A stretch of 64,000 bases of DNA, from NCBI GenBank assembly GCA_036426205.1, contig CM071568.1, positions 120,333,045 to 120,397,044 of the forward strand, given 5' to 3'. The notes under the pieces are model-generated. The model saw nothing but the letters and a program-made list of their open reading frames with translations. It made no database searches and was not told where the DNA came from. The position numbers were made by a program, and so were the translations under genes. Below are positions 10,954 through 23,658 of the stretch, one piece after another. The DNA comes from Ascaphus truei (lineage: Eukaryota; Chordata; Amphibia; Anura; Ascaphidae). How positions within the stretch are numbered: position 1 is the stretch's first letter; each line of letters starts with the position of its first letter.

Positions 10954-11661
10954 GTGATGCAGAAATTGGAGCAGGCTCTTGATTTGTTAACGAGTGGAGA
11001 AAAATTTGAAGATGTCATCTTCACTGATGAAATCTTAGTGGCCTTAGATCTCAGATGGTTTTTCAGATCTTTAGTCACCAAAGCATTCCCGAAGGTGCAT
11101 GTGTGGGTAATTATCATGCCTCGTGGAGTAGGCCCTACTATTATAAAACAAGAAACAAAGAAGTCCAGAGCAACATCCAATGTGCCAAAAATACACAGTG
11201 AAATAACTATATATCTCTTGAAAAAATGGTCATTTAGTTAACCCTTGCCAAAGCGTATAAGCCTGAGAGCCACTTTCAAGGCATGACCATAATATTGCAG
11301 GTCATATTGTTATAGTAAGTTACTATGCTGCATACTGTACATTTTGTATTTTAACAAAGTTATACAGTACTCTTTTCTGGTATTCTGTTGCGTTGAACTT
11401 AATTTGGTGTACAGCGATACACTGATACCGTTCTGTTTTACATTAAACTTTTTATTTATTATTTTTCTCACATGCATAAAGGACAAGAAATATTTCCAGC
11501 ATGTCATCATCACCCAGGCTTTAGCAACCAACGTTGATGAACATTTCCCATCTGATGACTCCAAACACAATGCATTGAGATGGTTCACGATACAGAATGG
11601 AATTAATTGGTTACGCACACCAGGTAAATCTCTTAACATGAATCCTATAATAATGGTATGA
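10954..11661 (+). pseudogene. Tc1/mariner-type transposase remnant
   Basis: The first part (10954-11241) contains GEKFEDVIFTDEILVALDL and later FPKVHVWVIIMPRGVGPTII, matching the region around the first catalytic Asp of Tc1-like transposases. The second part (about 11520-11661) contains DDSKHNALRWF, QNGINWLRTPGKSLNMNPI, matching the segment leading to the third catalytic residue. About 270 bases of unrelated AT-rich sequence separate them. Key residues have changed: the usual D-N-D-P-K-H and N-P-I-E signatures read D-D-S-K-H and N-P-I-I. The N-terminal DNA-binding domain and terminal inverted repeats were not found. The enzyme would cut and paste DNA; this copy is inactive. Confidence 0.7.
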
Positions 11662-11699
11662 TCCTGTCTTAAAGGTGTGCTGCAAAGCTGAAATTTAAA

Positions 11700-12480
11700 A
11701 AGGAGTTTGTGACATCCATTAATCAGTATTGGAGGGGGAATGCTTAAAAAAAAACATTTACTGTATGTAATAAGTACATTGATCACATGCCCTCAGGAAT
11801 ATATTAAAATTAAATGTCAGAGGTTTCTTGAAAATGTATATATTGACATTAAATATTTTTCTGTCACTTTTTAAGGGTGGAGTTAGTTGGTACTTGTAAT
11901 CAAATATATAAAATAACCCAATACACCTACATATTTGTTATTTGGCACATACAGTATGCCTTGCAGTTGCCGGTTGGTTGCCATTTTTGTAGTTCCTTAG
12001 GCCCAAACTACAATTTCGTATCTCGCAAGAAAGGGTTGCAGAGAACAGCAGAGTTTTGGGAGGATGTGTGGGTATCATTATAGGGGGACCCAAAGAACAA
12101 GAGATACAGCTGTATTAGCATCCAGGGGGAGAGTAAATATATACAATACAGCTCATGACTTTTCTGCCCTATTATGAATCATTAGTGATACTCATACTGG
12201 ATGTGTTCCACCGTTTTCTATAAAGTACTTATGTATAGTACATACAGCATGCATAGTACTTAAATATCGCTCTTGAATACATATGCATTTCTCCGAACTA
12301 CACAGGACCAAAATGTGACCATGAGATACAGAGCGGCCAATGCTGGTGCTGTAAATAATAGCATATAGTGATTACACCACGGTACCAAGTGCATGTGAGC
12401 AAGGTCAATGGTGCAATTGTATGCACAGCACATGTTTTGGGATTGCAATAAATTTGGCTACGTACATATATATGTATATA
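11700..12480. other. No gene; AT-rich
   Basis: I see nothing bounded here beyond scattered AT-rich sequence. A TATATATGTATATA run near 12465 leads into the PLE terminal repeat. Confidence 0.45.
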
Positions 12481-12484
12481 TCTA

Positions 12485-12960
12485 TCGAACCCCTGAAGAA
12501 GTCAGTTCATCTGATGAAACGCGTAGGGAAGGTGTGCAGTGTATCTTCCTAGACACTCGCTTCAGAACTGCTCAGACATGATACCGATCCAGTATCATCT
12601 ACCATCTATGTGACGTCATCCGCTGGTGTGCCGCATCTACCATCCCCGGTGGGAACCAAAAGATCATCGTTGGTGTTGTACCCTGGGAGAGATCATTTGC
12701 GGAGTGCCTATGACGTTAGTTCCTGCAGGCGGTGAGCAACAAAGGCAGCATTGGATCCAGTGGTGTCACGGACTCATCACAGCAGCGAAGCAGTGTTTCC
12801 TGGTCCTAGGAGCATGAGTATATCTCATAACATGCTTTTATTTGTTCTATGTTTGTGAGTTCATTTTTATTGAGATTTTTGGGAATTAAATATATCAATT
12901 TTGCACAGTAATGCACTAGGATTTGGCGCTTCTTTTTCTTCTATTTTTTCTATGCAGGTG
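12485..12960 (+). mobile_element. PLE terminal repeat (or retrozyme-like unit)
   Basis: A hammerhead-like motif at the left end is followed by about 430 bp of GC-richer sequence with a TGACGTCA-type element near 12611, then an AT-rich tail ending near 12960. No coding sequence is attached. This matches the layout of PLE terminal repeats elsewhere in the window. Confidence 0.55.
12489..12529 (+). ncRNA. Hammerhead-ribozyme-like motif
   Basis: Flanking CCC (12490-12492) and GGG (12526-12528) can form stem I. CTGAAGA (12493-12499) is followed by stem GTCAG/CTGAT (12501-12505 with 12511-12515), GAAA (12516-12519) and the palindrome ACGCGT, with A as the base after the U of the cleavage triplet. 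An extra A separates CTGAAGA from the stem, as in the other copies in this window. Fold and activity are inferred. Confidence 0.6.
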
Positions 12961-14280
12961 GAGAGGGAGGTCATTGTACCCTTTTAAAGAAGCTGCCTGT
13001 TTTTCCTGTTAGTGCTACATTTACTCCCCAAATACTGGACATATTTGTTTGGACTCTATAGGACTATCTGCATTGAGCAGACAAAGGAAGGTTCACAGCA
13101 CTACGTATTTTATTTTCATTTTTGAGTTGGTTGCTTATTAGACATTGATTTATATGCATTTTTGGTATATATCCATTTTTTAATATTATATTTTATTAAT
13201 TACATATTTTCATTAATTTATATTCATTTAACATTTAGTTATACCATCAATTTCTGGCATTTCACACAATAGCGCAGTCCTCTATTGTACATAATGTATA
13301 TATCTATATATATATATCTATATACACAAAATAAAGTATCACTTGTGAGCACATTCTCATGTCTTGGACAGGATGTGCTCACAAGTGATATTCTTTATTG
13401 GCTACGTGCTACGGTGGAACACACACACACTTTATTTTTAGAGTGGGTATGAATTGCATTAATAATTTATTCTGTGTAAATAAATGTGTTATATATTTTT
13501 CAATTAACCTAATGTTTTGTGAAGTCTTTTACAAATAGTAAATTGCAAATAATCAGCTAGTTAAATGGGTGATACATGCATGTTCATCTTTATCTGAATT
13601 AATGTATATATATTTAAGAGGAGGAAAAAACAGCAAGCAACAGAAAAGTAAAACTAAAGAAAATGCAATCTTCACAATCCAATCCATTTTTAGAAATGCA
13701 ATTTAAGTATTTCATTGTCATTTTAGCACTTTAAAACTAATGTTTTGCTTTGTGAGGCAATTTTCCTTTACCACATAGTTACAGGATAGGACACCTGGTG
13801 ATTTCAATTGTCTCATTTAATGTACTGATAATTCCATCTACATTTAGGAACTAATCTACATTTAAAAACTACATGAGTACTTGGTATATATCTAGATTTA
13901 GCACTTAGGTTCCTGTGTTAGCTCCTTTGTAAAACTGGACAGGATGATGTTAAAGTAAATTACTGTGGTCAATGCTATTTGTTCTTTTGAAGAAAGGTAA
14001 ATGTAAACACATAAGTATTATGAATTACAACTATATATTGTTAACTCAATGTTGGGATGTCAATGCGAATGTTTATGTGTTTCGAGTAGGAAATATTCAA
14101 AATCCACTGTCGGTTCTTCCTCTTCTTCTCACCATTGATATCACATAAAGGTAAATATCAGCAACTGTAGCAATTGTGTGACATTCAATAAGCTTCAGAG
14201 CAGCTGATCATTCTATGATTAGCCAAAAACTGCAATTCCAAACAAGTTACAATATAGGATGACTCTGAAAATGAAAAAGC
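12961..14280. other. No gene; AT-rich with one strong hairpin
   Basis: Apart from the palindrome at 13330-13399 and TATATA tracts near 13295-13325, I see no coding or bounded repeat structure. Confidence 0.45.
13330..13399. repeat. 25-27 bp inverted repeat (hairpin)
   Basis: Arms at 13330-13354 and 13373-13399 share the core CACTTGTGAGCACAT and its complement, with an 18-base loop. Only small mismatches occur. It may be the tip of a foldback MITE. Confidence 0.75.
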
Positions 14281-14284
14281 AAGT

Positions 14285-15090
14285 AACACTCTTCCTCTGT
14301 TGCTCCACTGCTAAAACTCTGACACAGGCCCTCATTCTCTCCAGTCTGAATTACTGTAACCTCCTGCTGTCCAGCCTTTCTGCCTCTCACCTGTCTCATC
14401 TACAATCTATCTGAAACACTGCTGCCAGAATCACTGTTCTCTTTTCTAAATCTGTCTCAGCGTCTCCCTGCTGAATTCACTCTCCTGGCTTCCTAGCAAA
14501 TCCCGTATCACACACACACACACACACACACACACAATTCTCATCCTCATGGTTAAAGCTTTACACTCTTCTGCTCTTCCTTACATCTCAGCCCTAATGT
14601 CACGCTATACACCACCCCGACTCTTGCGTTCTGCTCAAGGATGTCTTTTCTCTACCCCTTTTGTATCTAATGCCCTCTCCCGCCTTATACCATTCTCAAT
14701 GACTGCCCAACACCTCTGGAATGCCCCTCCCCTCAATATCCAACTAGCACCTCTCTATCCACCTTAAAACAAACCTGCTTAATGAAGCATATGAGTAGCT
14801 CGGTGGCTGATACTTTACACCTCATACATAAACCATGGCCCTTTGCAGACACACTTACTAGAATGCCCTCCTACTTTCTCTGTACTTTCTTCCTACCTTC
14901 CAATTAGATTATAAGCTCTTTGGTGCAGGGATTCCTTTTCCTAAATGTTACTTTTATATATGAAGCACTTTTTCCCATGATCTGTTATTTGTATTATTTG
15001 CTATTTATTATTTATATGATTGTCACGTGTATTACTGCTGTGAAGCGCTATGTACATTAATGGCGCTATATAAATAAAGACCAACAAAGA
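14285..15090 (+). mobile_element. L2-type non-LTR retrotransposon, 3' end
   Basis: The plus strand encodes scattered pieces of the extreme C-terminus of an L2-like ORF2: LILSSLNYCNLLLSSLSASH, HLQSI then NTAARI near 14335-14435, and LPYISALMSRYTPPRLLRSA near 14575-14640. These are followed by an untranslated tail ending in GGCGCTATATAAATAAAGAC, a form common at the ends of L2-like elements. A CA microsatellite (about 14510-14536) interrupts the coding part. Several stops show it is a 5'-truncated dead copy. Confidence 0.75.
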
Positions 15091-15815
15091 TACAGTACAA
15101 AAAGTTAGTAATTGAGAGCCTTTCAAATATGAGTCTAATAATAATACTAATAATGCATAATTATTAAATGGTATTCACTGGTGAGCCAGAGATTTTTAGT
15201 GAAGTTTCCACTCCGGTTTCAGGCCTCCTCTCCAGGAAGAAGTTAATAAAGACATGTTCTAGGTAACAAAAATATACAGTTAAGTTGGTAAAAAGAAGAG
15301 AATTTATGATAGTGGCAAGGATAATTATATATTCAGAACATTATCATCACAAAAATGATAATGTCATTGTTTTCTTTCCTCATCACTGGAATTAGCTTAC
15401 CCGTGAGAGAATCAGAAAGTTATCAATATAATATTTACTCCATTTATGAAGCATTTATACAACAAAGCTCATCACTGTTAGCATCCCCATCAGATAACAT
15501 ATTACTGTACAGCTGTGCCCTTATAGTACAGATTTAGCACTATTCTTGACCATGATATGGAGAGGCTAATGCGGCTGGAAGGCGTCAGCCTCGCGACTGC
15601 ATTTTAGCTATAGCTCTCATGGCCAGGAGAGCAGTAAGTTTCTTAGAAGGATTAACACATCGGGGGTCCTGCTTCTGAATGGGACTCCCATAGTGCTAAT
15701 CCTCCCAGGCCAGCCACCAGTCTATAAGAGCTGTGCAGAGGGAGCAGAGATAAGCAGTCTCTGTGTCTCCACGAGCAGCTCTTACAGCAGTTCTCACCAT
15801 TTGTATTATTTTTTT
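15091..15815. other. No gene seen
   Basis: AT-rich sequence with a short ATAATAATA tract near 15145. One open frame (15355-15537) has no recognisable feature. Confidence 0.45.
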
Positions 15816-15823
15816 ACATAGGA

Positions 15824-16076
15824 TTGAAGCAGGGGGTCTCTGGAGCTGGACCTCATTCATTTCAGGTCCGGGTCCCCCGCTTCCCGTGATTCAGACCTCC
15901 ATAAGGGTGCCGGTATCTCCTGCAAGTTTAAATTTCCAGCCTCACGGCCCACGTGACCGGGGCATTTAAACTGTAGAGAGATACCAGCACCCCCTATGGA
16001 GGTCTGAACCTCAGGAAGCAGAGGGTCTCTGGACCTGAAATTAATGTGGTTCAGCTCCGGAAACACCCTGCTTCAA
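15824..16076. repeat. Foldback (palindromic) repeat, about 250 bp
   Basis: The outer ends TTGAAGCAGGG and CCCTGCTTCAA are complementary. Inner blocks such as CAGACCTCCATAAGGGTGCC pair with the complementary block near 15985-16010. Half-copies of the same motif (GGTATCTCCT, CCTGCTTCCCG) occur at 32740-32870 and near 39850, so it is a dispersed family. Confidence 0.7.
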
Positions 16077-16495
16077 ATTTATGGAAAAAGATCATAATTA
16101 AAAAAAATACAAAAATTGAACCACCCGTCGTAGCTCCAGAAAAAAATTGCATAAATATGAGTAGTTGAGCTTCAAATAATCCCAAATTCTCGTTTCATAA
16201 TAGACAGTAATAATGTCTGTGTGTAAACAGTCATTGTTTTTAGGTGCAGGTATATATAAATAATGCAAAGCAGGACCCACAATTTCTTTGAGGTATAGAC
16301 AGTCAGGATTAAGTTTATGGAATATATATTCGAACTCGTAGGGGTGTATGTGCTACAGAGAACAGATAGTTTTTACCTCTGTAATCCCGATCCGAGTACT
16401 AGTTCTTTATCCGTCACTTTGATGTCCCGTCGCTGTATTGGGCTGCTCAAGAAGAGATGCCGTTCTCGTAATCACGGAAAGATGAGAAGCCCGTA

Positions 16496-16898
16496 CACTG
16501 GCGACACACTTTATTCGAGCTCAGCTAGTCCCACGAATTCGGGTATACCCGGGTGTATTGAGGTTTGTGACTGTTTTCTGCCCGAGTGCATTGGGTTATT
16601 TTCCAGGCAGGGATTGAAGCATTTTATTCCCGCTGGCTGCAATACTGCACAGTATATATATATATATATATACTGCATTACAATTCATGAATTTATGCCA
16701 TCTGGTAGACACGCAAAGCATTGCAGCCTATTAAATCCTAATCATTATCATTTAACAGATCAGCCGCCCGTCAGCCAGGCATGAACCATGGCTGGGAAGG
16801 CAAACGCAACGGGGCTTGTCAGAGGTGAGGAGCGGCGCATTCCAGGTATCTGCCAGGTACATACCGGGTATTTGCTCGAATAAAGTGTGTCGGTGCAG
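16496..16898 (+). mobile_element. MITE copy 1, 403 bp, TA target duplication
   Basis: The ends are 25-bp terminal inverted repeats sharing CGACACACTTTATTCGAGC, starting CACTGG on the left and, read inward, CTGCAC on the right. TA flanks both ends (16494-16495, 16899-16900). A second copy in reverse orientation at 56734-57132 has the same ends and the same TA flanks, which fixes the boundaries. TA duplication suggests mobilisation by a Tc1/mariner-type transposase. A TATATA tract lies inside. It has no coding capacity. Confidence 0.85.
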
Positions 16899-17119
16899 TA
16901 TGTTGAAGCAAGCAAAGCTGCTTTGAAGCTCCAATCGGTCTGGAACTGCCCTGTCTGTCCTTCAGATAGCCCGGTTCAGCGCGGAGCCATCCATGGTGAA
17001 AGGGCGTCCTCTGGTAACCAGATAGTGGGAGTCCTGCTGGAAAACCTGCACAGCTACGGCGCGTCACTTCAATCAGCAGGTAAAGATATGCAACAGAAGA
17101 TTAGTTGAACAGAAAAACC

Positions 17120-17300
17120 GAGAAAGAAGCACTGCTCAACTGGATGTAAAAAATAAAAAAACTTTTATTGAACTACATCTTAAAAAAACAAAAAACAGAC
17201 TAAGGACAAGACATGGGAACTCTCCCACGCATTTCAGTTTATACTGCCCTTTCTCAAGGGCTTCCTGGGTTTTGCTGTTCAACCAATCTTCTGTTGCATA
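17120..17300 (-). mobile_element. PLE terminal-repeat fragment with degenerate ribozyme motif
   Basis: On the minus strand, GAAGCCC/GGGC stem sequence and GAAATGCGTGGGAG (about 17269 to 17224) form a degenerate version of the hammerhead-like motif, with an insertion before GAAA. The neighbouring A-rich segment resembles other PLE terminal repeats. Confidence 0.4.
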
Positions 17301-17639
17301 ATTAAAAAAAGCTTAATTACCTTAGTTGCTAACTGCTATGGAAATGAAGAGGTTAATCCCTCCTGCCACCACCCACCCTACCCCCCAATTAAATACACCC
17401 TCCCCTTTAGACTGCCCTCACGACGTCACCGGGGGAGCCTCGGCTGCCAGTGAATGGGCTGCTCCCTGAATGTCCAGCATGCTGCAGGATCGCCATCTTT
17501 GCCTGTCACAGGCATCGGGGAGGCTGTCTCTACACAGGTACCTATGATCCTCCTCTAGTGTCGCATGACGTCATCATGCCATGTCACTCTGGCGCTCTGA
17601 TGTCACGTTGGGGGCGTTGACATCCAGGAGCATGGCAGC

Positions 17640-17930
17640 AGTAATCATGGAGGGGTGAGTACCCATTTGTGTATAAATAGTGGTGTGTTAAGTATATCCT
17701 GTAGCCCTCTCCTTGATAAAGGCAATCTTTGCCGAAACGTTGGACCTTTTGGTGGCACAATAATTGCACCCTCAGAAAGACCGTGTGCCTGCTTCCATTT
17801 CCTTGCTTGAGTACCTTTGGGATGTCTGGACCTCCCTGGACACAGCGCACCGGCAGATAAGTACCCCCTCCAGCACCTATTAGCGGTGTGCATGTACTTC
17901 TATATATGACTAACGCTAGCCTGGAGCAGG
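17640..17930 (+). mobile_element. PLE terminal-repeat fragment with ribozyme-like motif
   Basis: Around 17711-17745 the order CTTGATAA, stem GGCA/TGCC, GAAA and ACGT-TGG reproduces the ribozyme-like signature, with a weakened CTGANGA box. The flanks carry TGACGTCA-like sites (near 17570) seen in other PLE ends here. No coding sequence is attached. Confidence 0.45.
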
Positions 17931-17939
17931 TGATAAAAA

Positions 17940-20215
17940 GTGTGCAGTATATCTGCCGTTAATCCCACTCTGACAAACATTGGAACGTGATGTATGGCCG
18001 ATAATACCCAAAAATGCCGTTTTAAGCCACTTGTTTATCTATTGCACTATTAATATAATGCATTGTTTTGCAATAGTACTGCATTTTTAGGTTACCACAG
18101 TTTGATGTATCTAGCCCAATATATAATCTTTAATAAGAAGGTGAACTGTTCCTATCAAAATACACCAATTTAAATTTGCATGCATAATTATAAAATTGCT
18201 GAACTTTATTATTCACCTGCTGTATTTATTCTCCTAATTTGAAGAGTGTTAACAGTTTGGTTTAGAGTGCAGAACACTTGATGTCAGGTGTATTCCAGCA
18301 TGAATAAATCAGACGAGACACGGGGGACCATTTTTTGTAGGTATATGGGCTGCAAGGTCTCTGAAGGCATTGTAAGGTTAGGTGGTTTATGATTGCACCT
18401 GGGAATGATGGCCTGGAGTATTTCATGGAGAATCCTACAGAGGTTTTTAAAATAGTATCACTGAACAGATTTTCAGAATGTTGCATAAGCTCTCTTCAAA
18501 GCTCTGGTCGCTCCAGTTCCACAGTTAGGCACCAGTTACCCCCAAATAAAAAACATACAGTACCAAACATACTACTGTTGCATTGCCAACCTTTGTAAAA
18601 TACTTGTAAAACTGTTTCTCTTAATCATGTCTCTAGCAATTTATAAAAGAGGAAATTAAAATGACATGGGAAGAAAATGAACAAGTTAAAAAATAACATT
18701 TAACAGTGGGGAAAAATTATTATGTTGCAATGTATAGGTACAAATATAAGTTATATTTGTATTTGAACCCAATGGGACTTTAAATTCTCTCCCAACACCC
18801 CACACGTCGCCCCTTACCCCCCACGTCGCCCTTTACCCCCCCACCTCTATGCCATTGTGTTAATTCCCATCCACCCGTAGTAATTAAATTGAAACTGGGC
18901 TAAACGTCATGGGGCAGGCCAAATTGCAGGGCCACACAACCAGCTATTCTCCTACAATTTAATGTGCAGGGGTACACAGTAAATCACAAAGGGTCAGAGG
19001 ACATATTTTCTCTCAGTACTTCATCAATATGTTTAACCTATTGGCATTGTGACTATCAAATTACAGTTTAAAACGTCATACAGATAAAAAGAAATCTGTT
19101 TTACATTGATCAAATTGGTGTATGAGGGACTGCTGTTCTGTTATATTTAAATGCTTAGGTGGTATAATATAATTACGATTCAGAAGAAAATCATTACAAA
19201 TGCTGCTTGGAGACATTTAAAATTCAGCTTTTCATAATAACCTTCTAGATAAGCAGACAGTTCTCAAGAGAGTGGTAAAATATAGATAAATGTATCATCT
19301 TAATAAAGCTGTACAGTGCTCTTGCTGGGGAAGATTTGTGTATTACAGATCCTTCATTCTGTCAACACATTATAGAAACCACAAGAGATTTGCTGTAGGA
19401 TTTAAATACCTGTAACTAAGTTACAGTAAGAGAATGTCTTTAGTCTTCCACTGTCACTTCAAATGCCTCTTAATGTTTTATACATTTGGCAACATACTTT
19501 GACCTTTTTGTGCTTTGATATCACGTCTAATAGAAATGGTCAGTTTTGCAAAGATCTTAGATGTTGATTCATATAATAATTATAATAATAATAATAATAA
19601 TAAAAAAAATAAGGGAAGACAAAGATACCAGTGCCCTTCCTATTACCGTATGTATGGACACTTGGTATGGTAGTTTACTGCAAGATGAAAGATAAAATAT
19701 TTTTAGTGCCTCCCCTTTTTTCCAGTATATCCACCATAAAGAGATATTCAGTTATTGCAGCCAGATGGACGCGGCAGCAGCGCAGGGTTGAAGGCCAGTT
19801 GGTATTTTTTTTTTTATTATTATAGGAATAAATGTAATATTATATGAGTTTTATCGTGGAAATCCTTTTTATTCCAGCAATTAATTATTACTACTATATA
19901 ACTAACCACTACCGGTACTTGAGTAAGAGAGGAGTAGCACAGTCACTGTAAGGCTTGGCAGTACCAGAGGGGTTAGTGCAAAGAAGGATACAAAAGAAAC
20001 TGTATAAAAAGGGGATTAATTTAACAGAGTCCAATGGTGGCCTTTCTTTCTCCCACACTCTGAGCCCTGATGGCAGGGGTGTAGGCGTAGGGCCAGTACT
20101 TACTGTAGCATGATTACCTAGATTAGCTTTTTGATTTACATGTGGTTATACTGTACCTCACCCTATAGCAGTGAAGTAGGGTATTCCCACAGATCAGTTC
20201 TTAGCAACTCGACAT
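17940..20215. other. No gene; AT-rich unique-looking stretch
   Basis: I see no coding motif. There is a (TAA)n microsatellite near 19575-19600 and a poly-T tract near 19805. Other open frames are short and motif-free. Confidence 0.5.
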
Positions 20216-20337
20216 AACTATGCTGACTTTGAAGAATACACACAAGAAAAATGACCCCTGAACGAGGTCAAATGTGTATCTCGCACAACATCATAGAGGA
20301 GGGTAGATGGATAACCTGTGAGATGACTAGAACTGCA

Positions 20338-20907
20338 TTGCGGGAGGTCCTTAAACCATTTCCCACAATGGTACCGAAAAGATCCAAAAATCTCAAGGAC
20401 ACGTTAGTGCACAGTCACTTTCAAAGTAAACCACAAGCCCAGACTTGGCTCCCAATGAAAACGCTAGGCACCTATAAATGCGGCACTTGTAAAGCATGTA
20501 CATATGTTCACACCAGTAAAACATTTAGAAGCACCCAGAATAAAAAGACCTTTCAAATGAAAAACTTTATCAACTGCAAAACAATGAAAGTCGTTTACCT
20601 TATTATCTGCAAATGTGGGATTCAGTATGTGGATAAAAACAACCGACAGTTCTGAAGACGCATACTGGAACATGTCAGATCCATCAGGAATGAGTTGGAC
20701 ACCCCGGTGTCCTGCCATGTGAGGGGAGATCATGGCGGAGACATTAATTCTTTGCAATTTCAAGGCATTGCAAGTCTCAAAAGTGACATGAGAGGGGGAG
20801 ATTGGGATAAAAAACTTTTACAACTGGAGTCCCGTTGGATATATCAACTATCTACCCTATCCCCATGTGGGTTGAATGAGGGCTTCCTCTTCACCCCCTT
20901 TCTGTGA
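20338..20907 (+). pseudogene. PLE endonuclease fragment (upstream tandem copy)
   Basis: It shows the Cys-rich linker (YKCGTCKACTYV), the GIY-YIG strands (KVVYLIICKCGIQYV), RRILEHVRSIRNELDTPV and the C-terminal GGDWDKKLLQLESRWIYQL. A TGA at 20653-20655 interrupts the frame just after the GIY-YIG strands. It is nearly identical to 25796-26290, but keeps a segment of about 22 bases (near 20398-20420) that the downstream copy has lost. Nothing upstream of this region of the PLE is present. Confidence 0.8.
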
Positions 20908-21246
20908 AACCTGAACAGTCTGTAATCAGCCCTGATACTTACCTGGTCTCCATGTGTTTATAGTTTATAATAAACACCCTATACTTTTGAATAACACTCA
21001 TAGGGATCCTCTGTGATATACTGACCATCAGTATAGCTTGTGCAATAATGAGTACATGTGGGTTAAATGAGGGCTTCCTCTTTCCCCCCCCCTTTCTGTG
21101 ACACCTGAACAGTCTGTAAATAGCCCTGATACTTACCTAGTCTCCGTGTGTTTATAGTTTATAATAAACACCCTATGCTTTTGAACAACACTCATAAGGA
21201 TCATCTGTGATATACTGACCATCAGTATAGCTTGTGCAATAATGAG
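20864..21246. repeat. Tandem duplication, unit about 191 bp (PLE tail)
   Basis: The block starting CATGTGGGTTGAATGAGG at 20864 recurs at 21055 with few changes, including a T/C-run difference. It covers the last endonuclease codons and the sequence after the stop. Confidence 0.85.
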
Positions 21247-21840
21247 TACTATTATACCCCAAAACGGGATGCAGTAACAAAAAATGACTAACAATTCAAA
21301 CATCCTTTATTCTAATCACCACCATACATTTTCTGACAGCCTAAGAATGTAAACAATACAAAAACGATTATTCAAGGGTATCCACCAATAACGGAGCTCA
21401 TAGGCAGTCAGGTGACTGTGTTTATGCACTACACACTCACCCTTACATCAACAATGACGCGCGATGATGACTTCACGCGACGGACAACCAATGGGTGTTC
21501 GGCATCCCCAGTAACTATAGTTACTCATTCAGAGACTTGCAATGCACTGCAGATACATGCGGACCTAACACTGAGGCAGCCTGATGGTCAGGTGATCGGG
21601 AATGATGAATCAGAGTCCAGCATTTGTCACCATTATATTTATACCCTAATCACTGACCTATTAGCATTGCAATAGAGTGTCAGATGACCTATAACAGCCA
21701 ATCAGGGTGGATTAAGATCATGCACCCTACTATGACGCGTGGTTATGACATAACGCTAGAGGACTAATTGGAGCCTGACACTAATTGGCCAATAGAGCAG
21801 CAAATACACATAAATACTCACCAGAAACACTTTGGAACTG

Positions 21841-21876
21841 CCCCCGATGAAGCCACAACGGTGAAACATATTGGGC
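21841..21876 (+). ncRNA. Hammerhead-like motif, degenerate
   Basis: CCGATGA (21844-21850) stands where CTGATGA is expected, followed by stem GCC/GGT, then GAAA (21863-21866) and CATATTGGG. The outer CCC and GGG could form stem I. The T-to-C change in the core would probably weaken cleavage. Confidence 0.4.
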
Positions 21877-22740
21877 AGGCCAGGCGCCACTACCAGGTGC
21901 AGGCTAGTCGGAGAGGTCTGGTGCTTTCCTCACTGTCTGAGCCTTTTGGAGCCTTCGTCATGGGAAGCACAATGCTCTGACTATCTCCTAATTAGTTTAT
22001 ATTTTGAGTGTTAGACCCACAGAGTGTGGTCTGAGAGGGCTATGTTCATTCTTTTTTAAGAGCATTTGGCTATCATGTGTTATAGCTGTTCACCAGGACA
22101 GACCTATAGGCTCAGTTATTTCTGAGCCTGGTGGTCTGGTATCACTGTGTATGTGTATATAGTGACTGTATTCACAGTACTCCATTTTCAAGCAAAGCCA
22201 TTGATACACAGAGCTCATTACCCTCTTAACAAACCAACACTCTCATCTACTTAGGAATAGTTGTCGGACGACCTTGAATTGTATTTAATAGCTATTACCA
22301 TTGTTAGTTTAATCATATAACCGTGGACATAAATAGTAATCAATAGCTATTTCATTATATACACTGACGTCTTTGACAATAAGCACACAGACACTTCCCT
22401 CATTTTTAATTTGTTTTAATCATTTGGTTCATTGTATATTTTGCTGCAATAAATATATTTTAATTCATTCATTAATAAATAGTACTTTAAATTTAAGTGT
22501 AGGGTGCTCTCTAGTGCGACACTATAGGGAGCTTTCTTTCTTTTCTTTGTTTATCACAGTATATTTTCCCAGTCAGCACCACCCTAGTATTATTTATTGC
22601 AGTTCCAGTCATCACACAGGTTATCCATCTACCCTCCTCTGTGATGTTGTACGAGATACACATTTGACCTCGTTCAGGGGTCATTTTTCTTGTGTGTAAC
22701 TAATTTGAGGTGTTCTTCACCTTTTCTCGTGTACCTGAGC

Positions 22741-23611
22741 ACACACCACCAGTCTCGCATAATGACCGGATTCCTATCTAATTCAATAGACTTTGATTCA
22801 TGGCTTGGCGAGTCAGAAAGTGTCTTTAGTCTTAACTTTGAACAGGTTGAAGTGACGGATAATCCAGATATTAAGAACTTTTTTCGTGAACTAGACAAAA
22901 CCTATAGCAATAGATCCAGACTCTGGTGGGACATCACAAGTCTAGAAGCATATATCACACAGAAATTAATCCCAAGGGGCCTAAGAATAAATGTAGCCCC
23001 CTCTCACTCGATTCAGGATATTGAATTTCGCAAGGCATGGGAAGATATCCTATCATCCTTTTCCCAAAACCTAATGACTCTTATAGTCAAACATGAAAAG
23101 GAGAAATTAGAAATCGTGAATAAAGACCTTAAAGCTTTAATATTAGAATTAGACAAATGGAATAAAAGTGAAAAAAATTGAGACATACAAATCACAATTG
23201 AAAACTAATATTGACAAATATATCAAAGATTTAAAAGATAGGAAACATAGAAAGTTTGCACGCGATAAGATTGATTACCAGGAGGGTAACGTATATAAAT
23301 TCCAGAAAAAATACAAACAGTACACTGAACCAACAGTCCAAAGTAATTCAACCACAGATCAGGAATCCTCAGACACTGATAATTCTAATAACCAGGTGAA
23401 AACACACAACAGATTGCAAACAACAGATACAGGGTCTAATGCCACTAGATCCAAAACAGTCACTCAAGTACCCACCTCTTTATTAGGACAGACCTCAGTA
23501 CCCGGCCCCCCAGATTTATATTTAAACAAACAAGGAGGGGCAAGGGGAGGAAGAGGCAGAAAATCCAAGAACAGAGGACACAACAAGCACAGACGGGGAA
23601 CATATCACTAG
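22741..23611 (+). pseudogene. PLE N-terminal coding region
   Basis: The first frame (methionine at 22762) reads MTGFLSNSIDF and continues through RSRLWWDITSLEAYI and an E/K-rich helix to a stop at 23179. The same coding sequence then resumes in a shifted frame at 23168-23611, with a basic, Gly/Arg-rich end (GARGGRGRKSKNRGHNKHRR). The long helical region and basic tail suit nucleic-acid binding and oligomerisation. The overlap of the frames suggests either a single frameshift in a longer ORF or two overlapping ORFs. The downstream RT is separated by a MITE. Confidence 0.6.
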
Positions 23612-23658
23612 AGTTAGATAAATTACCAGACACCTTTATCATGAACTTAACAGACTTC

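Noticed and set aside
20251..20336. N-terminal extension of the upstream PLE endonuclease frame
   Set aside because: This part is an inverted piece of the PLE terminal repeat (matches 22598-22700), not native coding sequence.
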